Shown here: one piece after another, positions 7,412 to 13,857 of the stretch
Layout of the letters: every line of letters starts with the position of its first letter
How positions within the stretch are numbered: the first letter of the stretch is position 1
Source of the DNA: an uncultured Candidatus Melainabacteria bacterium
GTDB taxonomy: Bacteria; Cyanobacteriota; Vampirovibrionia; LMEP-6097
NCBI GenBank assembly: GCA_937927525.1
Contig: CALBDR010000140.1
Coordinates: forward strand, 1 to 13,857
Reading direction: 5' to 3'
Length of the DNA: 13,857 nt
Notes under the pieces: generated by a model
What the model saw: only the letters and a program-made list of their open reading frames with translations
The model's database searches: none
What the model was told of the DNA's origin: nothing
Translations under genes and position numbers: made by a program

Positions 7412-7419
7412 TATATATA
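7412..7419 (+). promoter_or_regulatory. -10 region of gltB (near-leaderless)
   Basis: TATATATA ends 5 nt before the gltB ATG (7425). Either register of a TATATA hexamer would start transcription at or within about two bases of the ATG. No ribosome site exists. TTGATA at 7378-7383 is too far (28 bp) to be the matching -35, so -35 contact is weak or activator-aided. Confidence 0.35.
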
Positions 7420-7424
7420 CCAGA

Positions 7425-10400
7425 ATGCAATCTATTAAACCTAAATTTCAAGATAGTTGTGGTTTTGCCATGCTAGCAAACTTAAATGGAGATGCATCTG
7501 AAGAAATAATTCAAAAATCAATTCATGGTTTAAAAAAGCTTTCACATAGAGGAACAGTAGCTGCTGATGGCAAAAGCTCAGATGGTTGTGGAGTTTTATT
7601 TAAGATGGATAAGAATTCTATCTTAAGTTTAATAGACACTGAAAATATAGTTGTCCCAGAAAAATTTGCAATAGCTGTCCTATATTTAAACCCAGACAAA
7701 GAAAAATATGATGAATCACTTAATATTTTTAATCAAGAGTTAGAAAAAAATAAGATAGGGATTTTTTCTATTCGTGAAGTACCTATCAAACCTGAGTATT
7801 GCGGTCACCAAGCATTAAAAGACTTGCCTAAAATAATTCAAGTCTATGTAAATTTAGATTACCTTGAGAAACAAGATGACCTAGAAATAAATTTAGAGTT
7901 ACTAAAAATCAGAAAGACTGTTGAAGAACTACATAGAAAAAAATCTATAATAGAAAACTTCTACTGTGCAAGTTTTTCAACATACGCTATCTCATATAAA
8001 GCTTTAGTAAGCACAGAAAATTTAGCAAACTTTTACCCTGACTTAAAAGAAGGAAAACTAAAAAGTTCCATATGCTTGTTTCACCAAAGGTTCTCAACAA
8101 ATACATATCCAGAATGGAAACTTGCACAACCATTTAGAATGCTAGCCCATAATGGAGAAATTAATACCATCGACGGGAACAGGAATTGGTCACTCGCAAG
8201 AAGCAAAGAACTCTTAAACGAAAATTTAAAAGAGCTGGCAGATATACGTGAATTAATTAATCAAAATGGTTCTGACTCAATGAGCCTTGATAACCTTTTA
8301 GAAATTCTAAATCTCGGAGGAATAGACCTAAATACAGCAGTAAAATTGGTAATGCCTCCTGCTTATCAAAAAAACCCAAATTACAGTCAAGAACTAAAAA
8401 GTATGTATGAGTATTTCTCTCACTTTATGGAGCCTTGGGACGGACCAGCTGCCATAGTAGCCTTTAATAATACTGAGGCTATTTGTAGTTTAGATAGAAA
8501 TGGTTTAAGACCAGCAAGGTATTGCATTACAAATAGAAATGAGTTTTTAATTGGTTCGGAAATTGGAATCATTGATTATGACTTAAAAGACATTATTGAA
8601 CATGGAAAACTCAATCCAGGTGAAACAATTTCTTTTGAATTTGAAACTAAAAGAATTACAAATAATCAAGAAATTGAAAGAAAGATTTCTCACAAATTTA
8701 ATTACCAAAAATTAATTGAAGATGGGACAAAACAAATCATCTCACCTCTAAGTATTAATTACGAAGACAACTTTGCCCTTGAAAAAAATATCTTTGAGAA
8801 CATCAAAACTTACTATAAATACTTTCAAATAAGCCTAGAAGAAATAAAAAATACTTTCCCACCACTAGCTAATAATTCAAGTGAAGCCATTTCATCGATG
8901 GGTGATGATGCAGCTTTAGCTGCTCTATCTTCAAAAAGAAGAAATCTGTTTGATTACTTCAGACAAAGATTTGCCCAGGTCACAAACCCAGCTATAGATT
9001 CGATAAGAGAAAAAAATGTTATGAGTTTGGAGACCTTTATTGGTCCAGCTCAGAATATATTCACAGACTTTGGTAAAGTTCAATATAGATTGAAATTAAA
9101 AAGCCCTGTAATTGACCAGAAAAAATTACAAGAAATCATAGAGCTAAAACATAACAAAATTTGTAGACAAGATCTTAATATCCCTATGGATCAAGACTTG
9201 CTTATAAGTATTGAAAAGCTTAAGAATCTAGTCTTAGACCAAGTTAACTCCGGTAAAGAATTAATCATTTTGACTGACACTGGAATCAAAGACAAACACT
9301 ACCTTATTCATCCTTTACTTGCTTTAGCAAGCATAAATTACTTGTTAACTGAAAAAGGTTTGCGTTCAAAAATAAATATACTTATTGAAACTGCTCATGC
9401 TAGAGACCCTCATCAATTTGCAGTATTTGTGGCATTTGGTGCAACAGCAATATATCCTTATTTAAGTTATCAAATAATAAGAAAAATCAATGCTAATCAA
9501 GAGATACAAGAAATTGAACATAAAATGCGAAATTATCAATATGGAATTGAACAAGGTTTGTTAAAAATAATGTCAAAGATGGGAATTTCTATTGTCAAGA
9601 GCTATAGAGGTTCAGCATTATTTGATATATTTGGCTTAGGTAAAGATTTTTGCGAACACATTTTCATTAAAAATCATTCACTAATAGGTGGTATGAGTAT
9701 TAAGGATTTTGAAGAGGAATTAAAAAGCCAGTCTTTATTCGCTTGGGATATAAACAATGAGGTTGAAATACCTGGAATAATCAAATATCGTAAAGATGGT
9801 GAAGACCATGCTTATATTCCTGAACAAGTTAATTTATTGCAAGAAGCAGTGCGAGAGAACTCTCTTGAGAAATATAATCAATACAAAAACTTAGTTAACA
9901 ATCGCAATATAATTTCATTACGAGACATGCTAGAACTAGCTCACCTTAGAGAGCCCATTTCTATTGATGAAGTAGAAGATAGTAGTGAAATAGTTAAGAG
10001 ATTTACGGTATCTGCTATGTCATTAGGCGCAATCTCACCTGAAGCACATGAAGCTATCTCAGAAGCAATGAATAAAATAAATGCTAGATCTAATTCAGGT
10101 GAAGGGGGTGAAGATAAATCTAGATTCGGTACTATTAAAAACTCAAAAATAAAACAAGTTGCCTCAGGGAGATTTGGAGTTGATGCTGAATACTTAATTA
10201 GCGCTGAAGCAATTCAAATCAAAATAGCTCAAGGAGCAAAACCTGGAGAAGGTGGTCAGTTGCCTGGTTTCAAGGTTAATGAGCTAATAGCGAAACTTAG
10301 ATGTACTAAGGAAGGAACTACTTTAATTTCCCCTCCACCACATCATGACATTTATTCTATTGAAGACCTAGCCCAGCTAATATTTGATTTAAAGCAAATT

Positions 10401-11900
10401 AATCCTAAAGCAGAAATATCAGTAAAATTAGTATCATCATCAAATACAGCAACAGTAGCTTGTGGAGTTGCAAAAGCTTATGCAGACAATATTACAATAG
10501 CAGGAGCAGATGGTGGAACTGGAGCAAGCCCACTTACATCTATTCGCTATGCTGGCTTACCTTGGGAATACGGTTTAGCAGAAACTCACAAACTACTTTT
10601 AGAGAACAATCTAAGAAATAAAGTTAGCCTCCAAGTTGATGGCGGTATGAAAACTGGTTTAGATGTTATTAAAGCTGCCATATTAGGAGCTGAAATATAT
10701 GGCTTCGGAACCAATATATTAATAAGTTTAGGCTGTAAATATTTAAGAGTTTGTCATTTAAACACTTGTCCTACCGGAATTGCAACACAAAAAGAAGATT
10801 TAAGGAAAAAATATTTCAAAGGAGTAAGTAAAGATGTAGTAAACTACATGTATTTTATCGCAAAAGAAATTAGAGAGATTTTAGCATCACTAGGACTTAA
10901 ATCCATTTCTGAAATCATTGGTAGAACTGACTTACTTAAGAAAGTAGAGAACTTAAGCAAAAAGCAATCTCAAATTAACATAGAAAGCTTACTGAGTTTT
11001 CCTGAAGATAAATCATCATATGATAATTATATTATTGATAACCCATGTAACGATAAATCAATACTTACTAAAACACTAATTAATGACGTAAGTAGCCAAA
11101 TCGCCTTTAAAGATTACATAAAGCTCAGCTATAACATCTCTAACACAGATAGATCTGTAGCATCTGCACTTAACTATTATCTATTAAGTAACTATCAAAA
11201 AAAGCTAATAGCTGAAAAACAAATAGATCTAAATTTCAAAGGCTATGCTGGACAAAGTTTTGGTTCATTTTTAATCGAAGGTATAAGTATATTCTTAGAA
11301 GGCATCGCAAATGATTATGTCGGGAAAAGCTTATCAGGTGGCAAAATTATAATCAAATCACCTAGAAACAGTAAGTTTCCTTCATCTTCCTCTTACGCAA
11401 TGGGGAACACATGTCTTTATGGAGCCATCAAAGGTAAATTATTTGCAAACGCTAAAGCTGGTGAGAGATTTGCTATTAGGAATTCAGGTGCACAAGCAGT
11501 CATCGAAGGACTTGGAGATCATGGTTGTGAATATATGACTGGTGGATTAATTCTTATATTAGGAGAGATTGGAAATAATTTTGGGGCTGGTATGACAGGT
11601 GGTATAGCCATAGTACTTAATGAAAAAGGCGACATAAATGAAAAAGTGAATAACAACTTTGTTGAAGTCCTAAAGCTTAATTCAATAAACTCGTTTGAAC
11701 TTAATGAAATCATTACAGAGCTTTTAATACAGCACAGAGACTTAACTGATAGCGAAAAGGCTAAAATTATAATAAAAGACTTTAATAAACTCAAACATTC
11801 ATTTTATATTGTTAAGAGTTATAACAGCGATATCCATGAACAAATTAGCCATGAGGCAAACTCAGTCTTGAATTTTCATTTAAATGAAAATAAAAAGTAA
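7425..11900 (+). CDS. gltB: Glutamate synthase large subunit
   Basis: GltB makes two glutamates from glutamine and 2-oxoglutarate in ammonia assimilation. The 1491-aa length matches the family (about 1480-1520). A short propeptide (11 residues) precedes the class II amidotransferase nucleophile Cys12 in DSCGFAM. The HRGTVAADGK and SSDGCG motifs follow, then NGEINTIDGNRNW. The FMN/synthase domain (from about 860) shows SAMSLGAISPEAHEA, NSGEGGED, GGTGASP and PWEYGLAETH. The 3Fe-4S cysteines are C1104, C1110 and C1115 (CKYLRVCHLNTCPTG). The C-terminal glycine-rich beta-helix (GDHGCEYMTGGLILILGE) is complete. ATG at 7425 is the first start after TGA at 7407-7409. No gltD follows; the next gene is convergent. 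Either gltD is elsewhere or the enzyme uses ferredoxin, which I cannot decide from sequence alone. Confidence 0.97.
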   Translation: MQSIKPKFQDSCGFAMLANLNGDASEEIIQKSIHGLKKLSHRGTVAADGKSSDGCGVLFKMDKNSILSLIDTENIVVPEKFAIAVLYLNPDKEKYDESLNIFNQELEKNKIGIFSIREVPIKPEYCGHQALKDLPKIIQVYVNLDYLEKQDDLEINLELLKIRKTVEELHRKKSIIENFYCASFSTYAISYKALVSTENLANFYPDLKEGKLKSSICLFHQRFSTNTYPEWKLAQPFRMLAHNGEINTIDGNRNWSLARSKELLNENLKELADIRELINQNGSDSMSLDNLLEILNLGGIDLNTAVKLVMPPAYQKNPNYSQELKSMYEYFSHFMEPWDGPAAIVAFNNTEAICSLDRNGLRPARYCITNRNEFLIGSEIGIIDYDLKDIIEHGKLNPGETISFEFETKRITNNQEIERKISHKFNYQKLIEDGTKQIISPLSINYEDNFALEKNIFENIKTYYKYFQISLEEIKNTFPPLANNSSEAISSMGDDAALAALSSKRRNLFDYFRQRFAQVTNPAIDSIREKNVMSLETFIGPAQNIFTDFGKVQYRLKLKSPVIDQKKLQEIIELKHNKICRQDLNIPMDQDLLISIEKLKNLVLDQVNSGKELIILTDTGIKDKHYLIHPLLALASINYLLTEKGLRSKINILIETAHARDPHQFAVFVAFGATAIYPYLSYQIIRKINANQEIQEIEHKMRNYQYGIEQGLLKIMSKMGISIVKSYRGSALFDIFGLGKDFCEHIFIKNHSLIGGMSIKDFEEELKSQSLFAWDINNEVEIPGIIKYRKDGEDHAYIPEQVNLLQEAVRENSLEKYNQYKNLVNNRNIISLRDMLELAHLREPISIDEVEDSSEIVKRFTVSAMSLGAISPEAHEAISEAMNKINARSNSGEGGEDKSRFGTIKNSKIKQVASGRFGVDAEYLISAEAIQIKIAQGAKPGEGGQLPGFKVNELIAKLRCTKEGTTLISPPPHHDIYSIEDLAQLIFDLKQINPKAEISVKLVSSSNTATVACGVAKAYADNITIAGADGGTGASPLTSIRYAGLPWEYGLAETHKLLLENNLRNKVSLQVDGGMKTGLDVIKAAILGAEIYGFGTNILISLGCKYLRVCHLNTCPTGIATQKEDLRKKYFKGVSKDVVNYMYFIAKEIREILASLGLKSISEIIGRTDLLKKVENLSKKQSQINIESLLSFPEDKSSYDNYIIDNPCNDKSILTKTLINDVSSQIAFKDYIKLSYNISNTDRSVASALNYYLLSNYQKKLIAEKQIDLNFKGYAGQSFGSFLIEGISIFLEGIANDYVGKSLSGGKIIIKSPRNSKFPSSSSYAMGNTCLYGAIKGKLFANAKAGERFAIRNSGAQAVIEGLGDHGCEYMTGGLILILGEIGNNFGAGMTGGIAIVLNEKGDINEKVNNNFVEVLKLNSINSFELNEIITELLIQHRDLTDSEKAKIIIKDFNKLKHSFYIVKSYNSDIHEQISHEANSVLNFHLNENKK

Positions 11901-12812
11901 TAGACTCACCATGCTTAGAATCAATCCTGATAGCTCCATCATGTCTTTCAATTATTTTTTTAACTAAAGTCAAACCAGACCCAGAACCACCACCAAATTG
12001 TTCTTTTTTATGTAACCTCGTGAAAATTTGAAAAACTTTTCTGTAATCATCTTCACAAATGCCTATACCATTATCCTTTACGTAAAAGAGCACTTCATTA
12101 TCAGAGATAATATCAAAGATATCTGTAGTAAATGAACTCTTATCCAATTCATTTTTTTTACAAAAACCAATTTCTACAATTTTCTGATCTTTATCATTAT
12201 ATTTAAAAGCATTTTCAATTAAATTTCTAAATATCTCACTAATTCTAGCTTTATCACAATTGACTACAGGTAAAGCTCTATGAACATCAATAACACATTC
12301 ATTAGTTTCTAGTTTATGTTCTAAAGATAGCTTTATATCATCAATAACAGAATTAATATCAACAGCATCAAAAGATAAATCAATCCTAGAAACTCTAGAG
12401 TAGAAAAGCAAATCATCTAGGAATTTTTCAATTCTTTGTGCTAAAAAACTGAACTCTAGCTAATTTTTTGAGTGCGTATTCATCTAATTTATCTGAATAA
12501 TCTTCAACAATAAAACTAGTTTGATTATTTATTCCTCTGAGTGGTTCTCTAAGATCATGCGAAGCTATATATGCAAACTGACTTAGCTCTTCATTAGAAG
12601 CTTGTAATTTTAAACTTTGCTCTTTTAGATCCTTGGTCTTTTCCTCAACTTCTTTCTCAATTTTTTTATTGAAATTCTTCAACTCAAATTCTCTCACACA
12701 CAGAGTTAGGAGTTCATCTTTCGCTTTTCAATAAATATAAATAAAAAGATATCTTCAAAATGTGAATCTCACTTGTAGCACCAATCCAAGTTCTTGGTGA
12801 AATTAGCCAAAC
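11845..12812 (-). pseudogene. Frameshifted PAS / phytochrome-type sensor histidine kinase
   Basis: Three frames carry one kinase. The end of a PAS-associated motif (TWIGATSEIHILK) lies at about 12753-12812. Next comes a coiled coil and phosphoacceptor helix (12428-12730; ASHDLREPLRGI, His at about 12557-12559). Last is a complete ATPase domain (11845-about 12443) with N box NLIENAFKYND, DNGIGI and GGGSGSGLTLVKKIIERH. Removing one base from the A6 run at 12443-12448 joins the last two parts into RVQFLAQRIEKFLDDLLFYS, the normal family sequence. A second shift near 12725-12735 separates the PAS end from KAKDELL. Without these shifts it would be a normal bacteriophytochrome-like kinase. The N-terminal sensor is largely gone. 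It runs into the 3' end of gltB, overlapping it by 56 bp. A sequencing error in the A run is possible, but two lesions favour a real pseudogene. Confidence 0.75.
11872..11891. other. 20-bp perfect palindrome at the gltB / kinase convergent overlap
   Basis: ATTTTCATTTAAATGAAAAT is identical on both strands and lies inside both reading frames. Both proteins therefore contain the peptide FHLNEN at this point: GltB just before its stop, and the kinase just after its last ATPase strand. It could form a hairpin on either transcript and may act as a weak bidirectional terminator, but it has almost no G+C. Confidence 0.5.
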
Positions 12813-12859
12813 AGCTAGATTTGCAAAAACAAATTGAAAGGTAAGAACATAGATAAATA

Positions 12860-13284
12860 AAGAATCTGTTTGCCGATGATTCTGTAGTTACTTCTCTCTA
12901 TAAAGCGTTATTGATTCTTCATCAAGAGTAGTAGCTGAGCTCATAAACTCTTTATACACAGAATTATTAGTGTAAAGAACATCCAAAAACAAAGACAAAA
13001 TATAAATCAGGCTTTTCCTTTAAATTAGTCATGATTTTCATAAGCTCATCCAAACTAGCTTCAGAACATACACAGCCAGAATGCAGAAAAATAAAAAGCT
13101 TATCAGTGCTTTTTTCGAGCTGAAATTTATTACTTAAAAGTTCATAAGAGGATAGAGTAGATATTTTAGAAATTGGCTCAGTAGAGCTTTTATATTGGTA
13201 TTGTAATAATAAAAATAAAATAATGGAGATTAATAATAACCATACTAAAGCTGCTATGTATTTAATATATGGTTTAATTTTCAT
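12860..13284 (-). pseudogene. RedB-like membrane-anchored thioredoxin-fold protein, frameshifted
   Basis: From ATG at 13284 an uninterrupted 105-codon frame encodes a basic N-terminus, one membrane segment (about 10-28) and a periplasmic thioredoxin-like start, LFIFLHSGCVCSEASLDEL, with a CxC motif (C71, C73). This resembles the HPxCPCTRASLxEL motif of RedB-type proteins, which I recall beside sensor kinases. The frame breaks at TTTTTGG near 13001. One base fewer would continue it as DVLYTNNSVYKEFMSSATTL, and a further shift near 12900 gives TESSANRFFIY, similar to the EAxRFG segment of that family. The expected C-terminal GGIT/RGH end is absent, replaced by the kinase remnant. The call as RedB-type is moderate; the thioredoxin-like anchor with CxC is clearer. 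No ribosome site is visible. Confidence 0.5.
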
Positions 13285-13330
13285 TACAGGGAAACTTTAA
13301 CAACAATCAAGAAATCACTCAAGTTTATTT

Positions 13331-13857
13331 ATTGTAAAATCATTAGCTGTGGGAATTGCAACTGTTCTTGCAAATACAGGAATGGCACTAAGTGTTGCCC
13401 AAGCAGGACAGATAGTAGCCTGTACAGCTTATGACGTAGAGAAAGCTGATCAAAATAATCTACAAAACTTTGCTCAAAAGGCAAGTGATACTTTTGAAAG
13501 TCAATTTGCACCTGCTGCACTTCAAAAATGTGCACAAATAATAGGTGTAAAACTATTTGGGAATAAAATTGGAGCTGCAAATGCAGCATATAGTTCCTCA
13601 TTCATATATATGCTCTTACATAAAGCTATGCTTGCTGGAACTAATTATGAATACAAGCACTCACAAAATTCATACCTCCCCAAACAAATACCTGAATTTT
13701 ATAAAAAAAACATATCTCCAATAATTAAATATATCCAAAAAAATATATATGGCTTAGAAAAGGATAAAGTTAATTGGTTTAAATGGGGCTTAGTCAATTT
13801 AGTAAGTTTAGGAACTTTATTCTTAGACAAAAATGTCGGTTACCCAGGCACAAAAGA
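13331..13857 (+). CDS. Unrecognised, possibly secreted protein; partial, start unclear
   Basis: An open frame runs from after TAA (13298-13300) to the window end with no stop, over 180 codons. I do not recognise the family. It starts with hydrophobic sequence (VKSLAVGIATVLANTGMALSVAQA) that looks like a signal peptide with an AQA cleavage site. A helical, Ala/Lys-rich body with two cysteines follows, then a hydrophobic stretch near WGLVNLVSLGTLFL. There is no ATG at the proper place: ATT at 13331, GTG at 13349 or ATG at 13382 are the choices, and the last two cut the signal peptide. A duplicated TTTA (13324-13331) may be a lesion. Removing one copy fuses the upstream frame's TTIKKSLKFI to VKSLAVG, giving a normal basic signal-peptide front, although no start codon is found there either. 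It may be a pseudogene, like its neighbours. Confidence 0.5.
   Translation, partial: MVKSLAVGIATVLANTGMALSVAQAGQIVACTAYDVEKADQNNLQNFAQKASDTFESQFAPAALQKCAQIIGVKLFGNKIGAANAAYSSSFIYMLLHKAMLAGTNYEYKHSQNSYLPKQIPEFYKKNISPIIKYIQKNIYGLEKDKVNWFKWGLVNLVSLGTLFLDKNVGYPGTK

Noticed and set aside
11519..11794. 91-codon minus-strand ORF inside the end of gltB
   Set aside because: It lies antisense to the conserved glycine-rich GltB domain and shows no independent motif.
13329..13601. 90-codon minus-strand ORF at the right end
   Set aside because: Its low-complexity Leu/Gln composition is what results from reading the opposite Ala/Lys-rich frame; the plus frame is open much longer.

Overview
This is an AT-rich (roughly one third G+C by eye) bacterial window with compact gene packing and mixed orientations. 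The intact genes are housekeeping or core-metabolic: priA, a two-component pair, rlmN, a flagellar hook gene and a full-length gltB. I cannot place the organism firmly. The GltB N-terminus (ADGK-S-DGCG type) resembles the proteobacterial form, while the LuxR-type regulator tail (KTHVRNILSKLNVEDRTQAA) resembles regulators I associate with cyanobacteria and their non-photosynthetic relatives. The flagellar gene implies a motile, or once motile, bacterium.

Layout. Bases 1-178 hold a perfect 80-bp tandem repeat. Read on the minus strand, each unit begins with the first 18 nt of a tRNA gene. priA (+) follows from a promoter-like -10 box almost touching its ATG. Convergent to it, on the minus strand, is an unusual signalling cassette at 4465-2506: a 22-codon ORF with a perfect Shine-Dalgarno, then a soluble histidine kinase whose ATP-binding boxes are eroded, then a LuxR/NarL-family regulator whose acidic pocket is eroded. 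A 90-nt element closed by a 9-bp stem and followed by a T tract lies between this cassette and rlmN (+). rlmN and the hook gene (-) share overlapping stop codons. gltB (+), with no gltD beside it, follows divergently.

The right end (about 11,845-13,857) looks like decaying DNA. It holds a PAS/phytochrome-type histidine kinase broken by at least two frameshifts, a frameshifted membrane-anchored thioredoxin-like (RedB-type) gene, and a divergent open frame that lacks a normal start and runs off the window.

How the genes fit together. Apart from the kinase-regulator cassette, neighbours are not functionally linked. priA (replication restart), rlmN (rRNA/tRNA methylation) and gltB (ammonia assimilation) each appear to have their own promoter placed within a few bases of the start codon, suggesting leaderless or nearly leaderless mRNAs. 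The internal regulator gene and the 22-codon ORF instead have clear Shine-Dalgarno sites. The most interesting unexplained items are the small ORF plus degenerate two-component cassette, the tRNA-derived tandem repeat, and the stem-bounded intergenic element.
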